DNA of 64,000 nt from Nitrosomonas sp. (GCA_031316255.1 JALDQW010000001.1:2265485-2329484); one strand, 5' to 3'. Shown: positions 45,020-54,537, counted from the first letter of the stretch. Notes: generated from the letters alone by a model not told the origin. Numbers and translations are program-made.

Positions 45020-46321
45020 TTAGTCTCGCGAAAAATGCTGAACGGCGACCTCAGTTATCGATTCAGTCTGTTGACTGAAATCGGTATGATGTATGCCATG
45101 AACAGTTTTACCTGATTTGACGCGAATCGGCTTGCAAGGACTGTTTTCCTGCATATACGCGGTAATAAAACGTTTAATATTAGGCAATCCGTCCAGTCTG
45201 ATTGTTTGCCCGGGCTGCACCGGGTGCTGTTTTGACAAAAGGGCGTTCACTGCGCGTTTGAGATTCTCCGTATTTAGCTGATCGGGGTGTATTGCTTCTA
45301 CAATCCCCATTTCCGTCATGCGCTTGGCGCGTATCCATTGTTCCTTTACAGGCCGTACACGGGGAATGACAATGGCCGGTTTCTGCAATGTCAGAATTTC
45401 GCACATGGTGTTGTATCCGAACATGGAAATTACCCCATCCGCCGCATTCATATAGCTCATCAGGTCGTCGGTAAAATTTCGAATGGTGATACCGGTGCAT
45501 CCTCTGGCCTGAGTATTGACGAGATCCTGGCAAGCTTCCATCATTTCCGGACCGCATAGGACTAATGAATGGATGTGCTGGTTGGAAACCGTTTTAATCG
45601 CTTTTAAGTAGCTGGTAACGAGGTGTGTGCCATCTTTGCCGCCACCGGGAGTGATCAGCAAAAGCTTCTGTTTATCATTCAAACCCAGTTCGGCGAGAAT
45701 TTCTTCCTTCTCTTTTAAGCCCGCTTCACGGCGGATATAACCACAGTATTCAATTTTTTTTGCGGCAGCTGGCGGGAAATCGTATTCGGATGCGATATCA
45801 AAAATTTCCGGCTGTCCAACCACCAGAATGCGATCATAGTATTCTTCGATGGCATCAAAATATCCTCTTTTACGCCATATTTGTCGCGTTACTTCAGGGC
45901 TGTCCAGAATATCGCGCAACAACAAAATTACTCCGGGGGGATTGCGCCGCTTTTTCAAGTAATTGAGTGCCGGTTCCAATTCTGCGCAGATACCGAGGGG
46001 TTTTTTGTCAATGATCACGATATCCGGTTGATAGTCTTCGACTGTGCTGCGTATCAGGTTGGAACGAAGCTTTAAGGTGTCGGTCATGTCGATTCCCAGG
46101 CTTCTTACCCCGTATGTGCCCAGTTCATCGCGTTGTAAACAGGGCAACTTGATATAGTCAAGCTGCTGAGGTATCCGAAAGGCATGCAACATGGGTGAGC
46201 CGGACAATAACAGCACGCTGTAATTCTTGTGTTCGGAAACAAGATGTTTTGCAATCGACAACATGCGTCGTATATTGCCCAATCCAAACGTGTCATGAGA
46301 ATAGATTAATATTCGTTTCAT
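45020..46321 (-). CDS. MurG-like GT-B glycosyltransferase, first gene of the glycan operon
   Basis: This 433-residue protein begins RILIYSHDTFGLGNIRRM, the donor/acceptor loop of MurG-like transferases. It has LLITPGGGKDG, MFGYNTMCEIL and KPAIVIPRVRPVKEQWIRA in the C-terminal half. The N-terminal block is shared with a group of transferases found in exopolysaccharide loci. It is the first gene of a run of about 12.7 kb on the minus strand (46321 to 33622), so its 5' side should carry the main promoter of the locus. Confidence 0.85.
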   Translation of the reverse strand: MKRILIYSHDTFGLGNIRRMLSIAKHLVSEHKNYSVLLLSGSPMLHAFRIPQQLDYIKLPCLQRDELGTYGVRSLGIDMTDTLKLRSNLIRSTVEDYQPDIVIIDKKPLGICAELEPALNYLKKRRNPPGVILLLRDILDSPEVTRQIWRKRGYFDAIEEYYDRILVVGQPEIFDIASEYDFPPAAAKKIEYCGYIRREAGLKEKEEILAELGLNDKQKLLLITPGGGKDGTHLVTSYLKAIKTVSNQHIHSLVLCGPEMMEACQDLVNTQARGCTGITIRNFTDDLMSYMNAADGVISMFGYNTMCEILTLQKPAIVIPRVRPVKEQWIRAKRMTEMGIVEAIHPDQLNTENLKRAVNALLSKQHPVQPGQTIRLDGLPNIKRFITAYMQENSPCKPIRVKSGKTVHGIHHTDFSQQTESITEVAVQHFSRD

Positions 46322-46877
46322 TGTGCTGTCAGCCTAACTATCAATATTGCATCTTCAGTTATTCATTATTAAGCAAGAACTGCTTCTGGCAGTGGCTTGT
46401 TGCTCAGCTTATTGGGTTTTCAATCCTGCTCAAGGTTTTATGTTTATCCCGAAATGGGTGGTTAGAGTTTAATTGCAACAATAAGATATCTTGATATGTT
46501 CTGTAATGCATTGTTTTGATAGACTATATTTTAAAAATGTATCTATCGAATTGAAGCAATTAAACGCCAGAAATCTGATGCTGGCGGGCTCAGAGCGATT
46601 GTCAGCATTTATTCGTTTAACTTCTTGGTTGACAAATAAGCGTAAATTTTTCCCGCGTTTGATAACTATATGCGTGAAAAGATTACGTGTCAATAGAATG
46701 TGTAATATTTTCACACATTTTTATGTAGAACGATTAATTCCAAATAAGGCGTGGCGTTTCCCAGCTAATTTCAGTTGCATAAAAAGCTGACCGCGTTACA
46801 GCAGAATTTATGACTTGCAAATTAAAAGTTTACGTCCTACAATGACTTTTGGAACGAAAGTTATAAGGAAAATTACC
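46322..46877. promoter_or_regulatory. Divergent intergenic region upstream of the glycan operon
   Basis: These 556 AT-rich bases lie between divergently transcribed genes and should contain promoters for the glycan operon on the left and for the two GST-like genes on the right. Short open frames here look accidental. I could not identify a convincing operator. Confidence 0.45.
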
Positions 46878-47624
46878 ATGATCAAGCTACATCAATTTGT
46901 CCGTACCTGGAATATCCCTAACCTTAGCCATTTTTGCTGCAAACTGGAAACATATCTACGCCTGACTGAGAGACCTTATGAAATTGTGCATAGCATTCCG
47001 CCGAAATCGCCCAAAGGAAAGTTGCCGTTTATAGAAGATGGCGACGAAAAAATGGCGGACAGCGATTTGATTATTCAGTACCTCATTAAAAAATACGGTG
47101 ATACATTGGATGCCGATTTAACGCCTTCTCAGAAAGCTGTCAGTTTGTCCATGCGGCGGTTATTTGAGGAGCATTTATTCTGGATCACCATGTACACGCG
47201 TTGGCAGTTTACAGAGGAAAACTGGCAAACAAACAAGACCGCGATTTTTCATGTTTTTCCACCGGTGATTAGAGATGTTGTTGCCGGGGTTTATCGGAAA
47301 AGTATACGCAAACAAATATATGGACAGGGTATTGGCCGGCATAGCAGCGAGGAAATCTTTCAACTTGGCCGTGTTGACTTGGATGCGATTTCTGATTTTC
47401 TGGCAGACAAACCTTATTTTATGGGGGACAAACCGACCAGTCTTGACGCAACGGCTTACGGATTTCTGGTCAATACAATGGTTTGCCCAATTGAGTCTCC
47501 GGTTAAGGAATATGCGCTGGGCAAACAAAACCTCGTCGATTACTGTCAACGCATGACATCAAAATATTATCCTGAATTCATCCGCGATACACAACCGGGA
47601 CAGAGGATCAATGAAAATTCTTGA
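46878..47624 (+). CDS. Glutathione S-transferase-like protein (metaxin/FAXC type)
   Basis: I start at ATG 46878, preceded by AAGGAAAAT; the product has 248 residues. It has a thioredoxin-like N-terminal domain (IKLHQFVRTWNIPNLSHFC, then KGKLPFIEDGD and MADSDLIIQYL). The C-terminal helical domain ends with GDKPTSLDATAYGFL, the helix that marks metaxin- and FAXC-like GSTs. The Cys pair in FCCKLE near the active-site position is notable. Glutathione conjugation or a binding role is possible. The end overlaps the next GST gene by 14 bases, so they are co-transcribed. Confidence 0.85.
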   Translation: MIKLHQFVRTWNIPNLSHFCCKLETYLRLTERPYEIVHSIPPKSPKGKLPFIEDGDEKMADSDLIIQYLIKKYGDTLDADLTPSQKAVSLSMRRLFEEHLFWITMYTRWQFTEENWQTNKTAIFHVFPPVIRDVVAGVYRKSIRKQIYGQGIGRHSSEEIFQLGRVDLDAISDFLADKPYFMGDKPTSLDATAYGFLVNTMVCPIESPVKEYALGKQNLVDYCQRMTSKYYPEFIRDTQPGQRINENS

Positions 47625-48231
47625 TTTCGCCATGGCACCCAATCCCATTAAACTCAGACTTTTTTGTGCTGAAAAAGGATTGAGTATTCCGTTTGAACAT
47701 GTTGATTTTAAAAAAGGCGAACAACGGCAGCCCGGTTTTCTGAAAAAAAACCCGCTTGGCACAGTGCCGGTACTGGAATTGGAAAACGGCAGCTACCTCA
47801 CCGAGTCGCTGGCTATTATGGAATATCTGGAGGAACTTTATCCGGAGCCATGCATGATCGGCCGAACACCGCTGGAACGCGCCTTCACGCGTCAAATCGA
47901 ACGATTTATAGAATTGAACATCTTTAATCCTGTTGTGCAGATTTTTTTTCACACGCAACCGTTTTTCAGTGACAAGAATCAGGTTCTTGCCATCGCAGAT
48001 ACGGCAAGAGCCAAATTACCTGTTGCCCTGGAATTGCTTGATCTGAAGTTAAACGGCGGGGAGTTTGTTACAGCAAACACACCAACAATAGCTGACTGTA
48101 CCTTGCTTGCGGCCTGTATCCATGCAAAACGGGTGGATATTGACTTGGGTATTCAATATAAAAATATTAAGCACTGGTATCACAGTTTTAGTCAACGTAA
48201 TAGTGTAAAGCGCATCAATCTAGAACTGTAA
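47611..48231 (+). CDS. Glutathione S-transferase family protein
   Basis: This 206-residue protein has the classical GST layout: a thioredoxin-like domain with the cis-Pro motif LGTVPVLELENG and the glutathione-binding YLTESLAIMEYLEE, then a helical domain with TPTIADCTLLA (N-capping Asp). It likely uses glutathione to conjugate or reduce electrophiles. The gene for glutathione synthesis step one, gshA, lies just downstream in the opposite direction. A miniature element begins 9 bases after the stop and may also act as its terminator. Confidence 0.9.
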   Translation: MKILDFAMAPNPIKLRLFCAEKGLSIPFEHVDFKKGEQRQPGFLKKNPLGTVPVLELENGSYLTESLAIMEYLEELYPEPCMIGRTPLERAFTRQIERFIELNIFNPVVQIFFHTQPFFSDKNQVLAIADTARAKLPVALELLDLKLNGGEFVTANTPTIADCTLLAACIHAKRVDIDLGIQYKNIKHWYHSFSQRNSVKRINLEL

Positions 48232-48240
48232 ACGTATTAA

Positions 48241-48381
48241 GGGCACCTCTAAAAATCCATACTTCGTTACAATACTTCGTTGTTTACAAAAAATGTTTCC
48301 TTACATATCAATCATATGCTGCGTCAAAATTTTTTGTTCTTGCCTCGTCTTGTTTAGAATTATAAATTTTTAGAGACGCCC
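48241..48381. mobile_element. 141-bp miniature inverted-repeat element, copy 2
   Basis: This copy is flanked by TTAA on both sides (48237-48240 and 48382-48385). It begins GGGCACCTCTAAAAAT and ends ATTTTTAGAGACGCCC. It is nearly identical to copy 1 at 17174-17301 except for a 13-base internal duplication (ACAATACTTCGTT repeat) and a few point changes. It is non-coding. Confidence 0.88.
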
Positions 48382-48496
48382 TTAAGGGAAAAACAGGAAT
48401 TAAAACGACCGGCAGGCCGAGGGTGGGGTGATCATATGTTGTCTCGGCAGTTTGCCCGGTAATGATTCTTCGATATGAACAGATGAATTTCGAAGT

Positions 48497-50161
48497 TCAT
48501 GATTGTCTGCCATTTATCTGAACGCAGCATTGGTCATGATGAACGGCGTTATTCAACGCATGTTGAGTTTCTGCTGTTTCGTGGTCGGTAAAATAATTGC
48601 AAAGATACTGTTCAAAAGGGATTTGATGCGCGTTATTCAATCGCTGAAATTCCTGAAGCGAAGTCTGTACCTGTATATCGAATTGTTTTCTGGTCGAATC
48701 ACGGAGTGCGTCATGTTTGAAGTAATGCGTGTATTCGTGTGACTTCTGCAACACCAGTTCGGTTATTGAAAGCTTTTGATCGAGTAGCGTTGACAACATT
48801 CTCGCTGACGGCGTGCATTCCGGATAACGAATCGCTTCAATTTGTTTTTGTAACGCCGTTGTATAAGGCCGGTTGACATGGCCATGATCCAGCATTTCGC
48901 AAACCGGCTGCATTTCCTGGCACAGTTCCAACGCCCAGTGTTGTAAGTGTATCTCCTGTCCATTATCGGATAATTTAAGGGCTGGCGCTCTGCCTTGGTT
49001 GGCGGTTAACAGCATATTGTTATTAATTTCTGCCTGTTGTTCCATGTCATGATGTGGACTTTCCTGGAGCAGGCAAAACAGATTAAATGCTTCAAGAAAC
49101 CGCATGGTTTGCGTGGAAATGCCCGTTGGTTCGAAGAAATCAATATCTAGAGACCTCAATTCAATATATTGAATCCCTCTCTGCTGCAACGCTTGCGTGG
49201 GCCGTTCGTTGGAAATTGTCGATTGTTTTGGACGCACCGGCGTATAGTATTCATTTTCAATTTGCAAGAAGCTGGTGTTCAGTTGACGGTATTCGCCTTG
49301 CTCGTGTACGCCGATTCTTTCATAGTCCAAGAAAGAGATCGATGTTGCCTTGCGCAAATCACGGATGTAATCCTCGATGCGGTTAAACGAAATGTGGAAC
49401 ATTCTTTGTACGGGGTTAACATAGCCTGCTTCGCTCATTCTCAAAGATGTCGCATAAGGCTTGTAATAAGTCGTATCCTGAAGTCGCTCAAATGCAGCAG
49501 CGCTTATGGAGCGGCGGCTGTCGATGAAGCTTTTGCTGACTGCCGGCGAAGAACCGAATAAATACAGAATGAGCCAACCGTAACGTTGCATATTTCTGAT
49601 CATGCCCAAATAAGTATTCGTTCTGAATGATTGTAGACTACCGGTGTCATTCATCAATTGCTGATATCCCGGCCAAAACGATTCGGGCGGTGAGTAGTTG
49701 AAATGAATGCCCGCAATGACTTGCATACAGCGACCGTAACGATGGCTTAGGCCTCTCCGGTAAATATGTTTCATTTTTCCTACATTGGATGAGCCATAGA
49801 CAGCAATAGGAATTGCCGAATCCTGCAAGTCGCCTACGGGCATGCTTGCTGCCAACAGCAATTCATCGCCGATATGGGAACAGACGTATTTGTGCAGATC
49901 AGTTAAATAATTTGCCAGTTCATTCTCGTCAGACATTGCCGGGGTGATGAGTTCCAATAACGCCTCAGAAAAATCGGTGGTGATATGCGGGTGCGTTAAT
50001 GCGGCGCCTAATGAAATCGGATGGGGTGTTGTTGATAGCGCGCCATCCCGTGTGATTCTAAGACCTTCTTTCTCTATACCTTTCAGACCATGAACTAAGT
50101 CAGTCCAAAGTGTTCTGTCGTCAATGATGACATGATGAATCTGGCTAACGGGTTTTGACAT
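48497..50161 (-). CDS. gshA: Glutamate--cysteine ligase
   Basis: This 554-residue protein is the size of the proteobacterial type 1 enzyme. Signature blocks are present: GLKGIEKEGLRI (ATP/Glu site), ITTDFSEALLELITP, then MPVGDL, YGSSNVGKMKHIYRRGL and GRCMQVIAGIHFNYS. It joins glutamate and cysteine with ATP in the first step of glutathione synthesis. The neighbouring pair of GST-like genes points the same way, so this is a small glutathione region. No gshB is in the window. Confidence 0.93.
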   Translation of the reverse strand: MSKPVSQIHHVIIDDRTLWTDLVHGLKGIEKEGLRITRDGALSTTPHPISLGAALTHPHITTDFSEALLELITPAMSDENELANYLTDLHKYVCSHIGDELLLAASMPVGDLQDSAIPIAVYGSSNVGKMKHIYRRGLSHRYGRCMQVIAGIHFNYSPPESFWPGYQQLMNDTGSLQSFRTNTYLGMIRNMQRYGWLILYLFGSSPAVSKSFIDSRRSISAAAFERLQDTTYYKPYATSLRMSEAGYVNPVQRMFHISFNRIEDYIRDLRKATSISFLDYERIGVHEQGEYRQLNTSFLQIENEYYTPVRPKQSTISNERPTQALQQRGIQYIELRSLDIDFFEPTGISTQTMRFLEAFNLFCLLQESPHHDMEQQAEINNNMLLTANQGRAPALKLSDNGQEIHLQHWALELCQEMQPVCEMLDHGHVNRPYTTALQKQIEAIRYPECTPSARMLSTLLDQKLSITELVLQKSHEYTHYFKHDALRDSTRKQFDIQVQTSLQEFQRLNNAHQIPFEQYLCNYFTDHETAETQHALNNAVHHDQCCVQINGRQS

Positions 50162-50376
50162 TTTTGTTCCTGTAATTCGTCAATAACAGCAGTGTTGTAT
50201 GAATAAATAGTAGCCTAGCACATCAAGCCCATGTCTATATTGATTTGTTCAAAATAGGGCTGGAATAAACTCGCATTAAACAAGTAACGGAATTGTATTC
50301 CAGTTAATTGCGTTTTGCAAGTTACGACGATTAAACGTATTTTTGTGACTGGCAGAATAGTACAAATTTAAATTGA

Positions 50377-52059
50377 CTAAACCAAAAACTTAAGCAGTTT
50401 TTCTTTCAGCAAATCAGGAACTACCGGTTTGCCCAGATGATCGTTCATCCCCGCTTGCATGGATTGCTCAATGTCAGATTGAAGTGCGTTGGCTGACATG
50501 GCTATAACAGGCAGTAATCTATACTGTTTGCTGTTGCGAATTGCTTGGACTGCGGTGTAACCATCCATGACAGGCATCTGGATATCCATCAACACTACAT
50601 CGAACTGCTGTTTATCCAGCATCGATAATGCTTCTTCACCATTATTGGCTGCACTAACATGCATGCCCAATTGTTTCAGAAGTTCAGTCGCCACCATCTG
50701 ATTAACATCATTATCTTCAACCAGAAGCACTTTCTTATCTTGCAATACGGCCACAGTCTCTTTGGAGTTCGAAGTACTTGACCGCTTTCTATTGTTGCAA
50801 TTTCCAGAGTCCAGACTGAAATTGACAATAAATTTGGTGCCGACACCTACTTGGCTGTGTACCGATATTTCACCGTCCATGGCATCGACGATTCGTTTGG
50901 CGATGTTGAGACCGAGACCGGTGCCGCCAAAACGTCTGGTGATGGAACTGTCTGCTTGCGTGAAAGGTGTAAACAAATCGTCCATGCAGTCTTCAGGTAT
51001 GCCAATTCCGGAGTCTTCAACCGTTATTGTGAGATTTGTTTTGCCCACTTTACTGGAATTATTGCAACTAAAGGTGCAGCTTACTGTGCCTTGTTGGGTA
51101 AATTTTATCGCATTGCCGATCAAATTTACCAACACCTGTCGAACTCGAACCGAGTCTCCAACAACTGTTGCCGGAATTGCCTTGTCGGCTACAAAAACAA
51201 GCTGGATGCCTTTCTTCTCTGCTTGAAAGGACAATTCTTTTTCAACGCCATTGATCAGCGTTATGAAATCGAACGCCTTGTTTTCCAGCCGGAGCTGGCC
51301 TGATTCCATTTTGGAAACATCAAGAATGTCGTTGATGATTTCGAGCAAAGCATTCGATGAATATTCAATGCGCTGCAATACATCTTTCTGACGATTATTG
51401 AGCGCTGTCATTTTTAACAAGTGAAGATTCCCGATCACACCGTTCATGGGCGTTCTGATTTCATGACTCATATTGGCCAGGAAATTACTTTTTGCGATAT
51501 TGGCGGTTTCCGCCGCTTCCTTCGCTTTTAAAAGCGCCTGGGTGCGTTTGGCGACACGTTTTTCCAGTTCAATATTGGTCTTTTGTTTTGCCGTAATATC
51601 TTGAACCAGTCCGAGCGTTGAAGTTGGCATTCCCATTGAGTTATAAAAAGTCTTGCAGTGATGCAATACATACAGTTCTTGATTGGCCGGTGTCATTAAA
51701 CGGTGTTCAAAGGAATAAATCTGCTTCTGATCAACCGCTTCTTCCAGCATGTCTTTAAACTGGTCACGCTCATTTTCAGGGATTAACGTTAAAAATTTGT
51801 GCCAGGAATTTATCGTTTCATTTTCTGGTTCAACGAGCAGCATATCAGCCAATTCCGGAGAACATTTGAATATGCCGCTAAAATAATTTAGTTCCCAGCT
51901 GCCAACATCAGAAATTTTCTGAATTTCCTGCAGCTTGTAGCGATCATGCTCGTAGCGTTTATTCTTGGCGCGAAGATCATTGTTCTCCATTTCCAAACGG
52001 AGAATTTCTTCTTCAAATTGATCAAGCTTTTGCTTGGTGTCTTTATCTGAGTGGGCCAT
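50377..52059 (-). CDS. Hybrid sensor histidine kinase with receiver domain
   Basis: This 560-residue protein has no membrane helix. Its parts in order are a coiled coil (about 1-42), a PAS-like domain (about 45-160), a HisKA domain with phospho-acceptor His199 in NMSHEIRTPMNG, an ATPase domain (NLIGNAIKFTQQG, DSGIGIP, RFGGTGLGL), and a C-terminal receiver with Asp492 in LMDIQMPVMDG. It should sense a cytoplasmic signal and autophosphorylate, then pass the phosphate to its own receiver. No separate response regulator or Hpt domain is adjacent, so the final target is unknown. It is 40 bases downstream of the methyltransferase-like gene on the same strand. Confidence 0.92.
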   Translation of the reverse strand: MAHSDKDTKQKLDQFEEEILRLEMENNDLRAKNKRYEHDRYKLQEIQKISDVGSWELNYFSGIFKCSPELADMLLVEPENETINSWHKFLTLIPENERDQFKDMLEEAVDQKQIYSFEHRLMTPANQELYVLHHCKTFYNSMGMPTSTLGLVQDITAKQKTNIELEKRVAKRTQALLKAKEAAETANIAKSNFLANMSHEIRTPMNGVIGNLHLLKMTALNNRQKDVLQRIEYSSNALLEIINDILDVSKMESGQLRLENKAFDFITLINGVEKELSFQAEKKGIQLVFVADKAIPATVVGDSVRVRQVLVNLIGNAIKFTQQGTVSCTFSCNNSSKVGKTNLTITVEDSGIGIPEDCMDDLFTPFTQADSSITRRFGGTGLGLNIAKRIVDAMDGEISVHSQVGVGTKFIVNFSLDSGNCNNRKRSSTSNSKETVAVLQDKKVLLVEDNDVNQMVATELLKQLGMHVSAANNGEEALSMLDKQQFDVVLMDIQMPVMDGYTAVQAIRNSKQYRLLPVIAMSANALQSDIEQSMQAGMNDHLGKPVVPDLLKEKLLKFLV

Positions 52060-52098
52060 GTTGAAATACTCAGATTATTCTGGAATCGTTCATGACGA

Positions 52099-53181
52099 TT
52101 ATTTAAACAAAATATCTTCGGCCAAACGGGTGCCTTCCAGACGTGCGCGTATTTTTTGGTAAACAATGTCACGGCTGGTTGAGGTATCATCGGTAAACGG
52201 CGAGAATCCGCAGTCGTCCGTTGTTCCAAGTTGTTCGAGCGGAATATATTCGGCTGCCTCCAGGATTCTATCCCTCACTTTATTTGCTGTTTCAATTTCT
52301 GAAACAATGGGATTGATCACGCCCACAAAAACGCGTTGAAACGGCTGGATGATATTTTTAATCAGGCGCAGCGCCTTGCGAGGATTTTCCTCACCGGCCA
52401 TGGCCACATAAAAATTCCCTGCCCTGATTTTAAACAAGGTTGGCAGCAAAAATTTATAGTCCACGTCGGCGCTGTGGGTAGCATCCATATCTCCTCCCGG
52501 GCAGGTATGAATACCAATTTTCTGGATCTCCTCGTCGTTGAAGTGAGAAAGACACTGGTTAATCAGATCGACAAAAGCATCCAGCATACCGCCTGAAGGG
52601 TCAAGCTTGAGTGATAGCCGCGCTTCGGTAAAGTCAATCTGTACCTTGTGAGCGCCTATTGCAAGACAGCGGCGCACTTCTTCAACATGCGCCTTAACCA
52701 GATCATCGAAGAACTGAGTGCGACTGTAACCTTCCAAGCCATCGACCGGGTAGAGCAGACTCAACATTGAAGGGGAAATTATTGCCTGTTTAACCGGAAC
52801 ATGCGCATGTTTGAGCACGAACTCCAAATATTCATCTGCAGTATGTTGATATTTAAAGGGTGGTTTGGTCAGGGTAGGCGAAAGTTCCCTCACATGGCCA
52901 TCGGAAAAGACAACGGACAATCCTTTGCCATTAAAGCGATCCGAACCGTGCAGACAATAATGGGCAAAACCATCAAACTTGCGTTGTTCACCATCCGAGA
53001 TTACCGGGCAACCCAGATCTTCCAGTTCTCGGACCACGGTGATGGTTTCTTCTTGCGCAATCTGGTCCAATATATCTACGCCAAGTTTTCCTGCATCGTA
53101 CTTTCGATAGGCATCAATGAGCCGCTGAGTACGAGGAATTGATCCAATTTGTTCAGTCGGAATTTGATTAGACATAATCAT
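52099..53181 (-). CDS. MetE-like (cobalamin-independent methionine synthase family) protein
   Basis: This 360-residue protein corresponds to the C-terminal catalytic barrel of MetE without the N-terminal half. Zinc-ligand regions are readable: IHTCPGGD (His and Cys) and TDDCGFSPF (late Cys), with a Glu expected between them. The N-terminal block EQIGSIPRTQRLIDA and VISDGEQRKFDGF fit this 'core' group. Such short forms transfer a methyl group to homocysteine or a related thiol; the methyl donor differs among members and is unknown here. It may be co-transcribed with the histidine kinase. Confidence 0.82.
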   Translation of the reverse strand: MIMSNQIPTEQIGSIPRTQRLIDAYRKYDAGKLGVDILDQIAQEETITVVRELEDLGCPVISDGEQRKFDGFAHYCLHGSDRFNGKGLSVVFSDGHVRELSPTLTKPPFKYQHTADEYLEFVLKHAHVPVKQAIISPSMLSLLYPVDGLEGYSRTQFFDDLVKAHVEEVRRCLAIGAHKVQIDFTEARLSLKLDPSGGMLDAFVDLINQCLSHFNDEEIQKIGIHTCPGGDMDATHSADVDYKFLLPTLFKIRAGNFYVAMAGEENPRKALRLIKNIIQPFQRVFVGVINPIVSEIETANKVRDRILEAAEYIPLEQLGTTDDCGFSPFTDDTSTSRDIVYQKIRARLEGTRLAEDILFK

Positions 53182-53707
53182 TATGCTGCCCTAACCTGAT
53201 TAACATGATTTACCGTATTGAAGTTAATGTAAAAATATTAATAGATTACTGTATATCTTCAGATTTGAAAACGCGGAAAAAGCAACGATTCAAACTGTTT
53301 ATACTATGCTGAATTAAATTTCAAAACTACCTCTCGTCTGGGAAGGGGCTATTTAGCCGAATAAAACGGAATTTACCCACTTTACAGTACCGGAACGTGC
53401 CACACTAAAGATTTTGGTCCGAATATTCCGCATACCTAAAAATATCAGAATTTTTATAATCCGGTACAGGATATTTCATTTTATTGCTGTCCTGTTAACA
53501 TTTATTCCAAAGCAAGGCTGACTGGTTAGTCTGTTTGAAACGATTATCAGGAGGGTCGCCTGTTGGAAATAATCATACTATTTCCAACAGGCACAGCGCA
53601 ATCCGTGGGCGATGACAAGTATACTTTCAGGGTGTTACCGTGGCATCCTGCAGCAGTGTTGCCCTGTTGGTCGATGATACAGTATTGCACACGTAACGCA
53701 TATGCTA

Positions 53708-53973
53708 GGGACTGTTCTCAATGAGTGAACTGTTCCTGCTGACACCCATTTTGGACCTCAGCGAGACAGAGTGAGTGTTGTGTAGTCGCTCTACATGAGT
53801 GAACGATAATGCTGCGGAGGGTTAAAATGGGCCCAGCCCAATGGGTTGTCCCTGAAATGATGCAATGCCGCGTTATTCGTCGTTTATTTGGAATAACCAA
53901 ACCACGCTTCTCATGCCTTGCCTGACACCATTTCAGGGACAACAGAAATAATTCACTCATTGAGAACAGCCCC
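53708..53973. mobile_element. 266-bp inverted-repeat element with a second element inside
   Basis: The outer ends, beginning GGGACTGTTCTCAATGAGTG and (other strand) GGGGCTGTTCTCAATGAGTG, are inverted copies over about 31 bases. Inside, 53845-53943 has its own perfect 15-bp inverted ends (GTTGTCCCTGAAATG). The left half also folds on itself (CCCATTTT...AAAATGGG). No coding capacity is present. Confidence 0.75.
53845..53943. repeat. 99-bp inner inverted-repeat element
   Basis: The ends are GTTGTCCCTGAAATG and its exact complement CATTTCAGGGACAAC. It sits within the larger element. Its left-half relative at 54406 lacks it, which suggests that it inserted later. Confidence 0.6.
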
Positions 53974-54019
53974 AGAGGTATAATGCTTTTTCTATTTACT
54001 TACCACTATACAAGATTGA

Positions 54020-54352
54020 ATGATGAGACGGATTCTTATTGTTTTATGCGGCGTGCTGTTGGTGTCTTCCTGTGCATGGGTTAAGGTGTCTTCGATGGGC
54101 GAGAGCGTTCGTCTGGTTCAATCAACGAAGACAGTCGAGTCGTGCAAGCGATTGGGAAATGTGAATGCCAAAGTTGTCAGTAAAGTGATTTTTGAACGTG
54201 ATACGGAAAAAGTCGCCGCTGAACTCGCCAATCTTGCACGTAACGAGGCCGGTCTGCTAGGTGGCGATACCATTATTCCGATTACAGAAATATATGATGG
54301 CAGACGCAGATTTGCGGTTTACCAGTGTTTTCAGTCCAAACGCAACAATTGA
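54020..54352 (+). CDS. DUF4156-family lipoprotein
   Basis: This 110-residue protein has a lipoprotein signal (MMRRILIVLCGVLLV then SSC). The mature part matches the DUF4156 pattern: a Cys in VESCKRLGNV, then a helix ELANLARNEAGLLGGDTI and a final YQCF. The two cysteines could form a disulfide. The function of this envelope family is not known. It is flanked by two direct copies of the same repeat (53708 and 54406), so the gene sits in a mobile-element-rich patch. Confidence 0.8.
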   Translation: MMRRILIVLCGVLLVSSCAWVKVSSMGESVRLVQSTKTVESCKRLGNVNAKVVSKVIFERDTEKVAAELANLARNEAGLLGGDTIIPITEIYDGRRRFAVYQCFQSKRNN

Positions 54353-54405
54353 TCATTTATTATATTTGGCGAGGAAAAATAAAAAAGCAGACAGGGATTT
54401 TGCCT

Positions 54406-54537
54406 GGGGCTGTTCTCAATGAGTGAACTGTTTCTGCTGGCGCCCATTTTGGGCCTCAGCAAGGCAGAGTGAGCGTTGTGTAGTCGCTCTACATGAGCGA
54501 ATGATAACGCTGCGGAGGACTAAAATGGGCCCAACCC
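54406..54537. repeat. Partial second copy of the 266-bp element
   Basis: About 132 bases are nearly identical to the left half of the element at 53708 (for example GGGGCTGTTCTCAATGAGTG and the shared TGTAGTCGCTCTACATGAG). The right inverted end and the inner element are missing. Confidence 0.7.

Larger units (their letters stand above)
53182..54019. other. Gene-free region containing nested inverted repeats
   Basis: No credible gene is seen in these 838 bases. The right-hand third is the composite inverted-repeat element described separately. The pair TATTTCCAACAGG/CCTGTTGGAAATA around 53561-53592 forms another perfect 13-bp hairpin. Confidence 0.5.

Noticed and set aside
46195..46790. Two short plus-strand frames of 99 codons upstream of the GST genes
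   Set aside because: No ribosome site, odd composition and no recognisable domain; they lie in the divergent promoter region.
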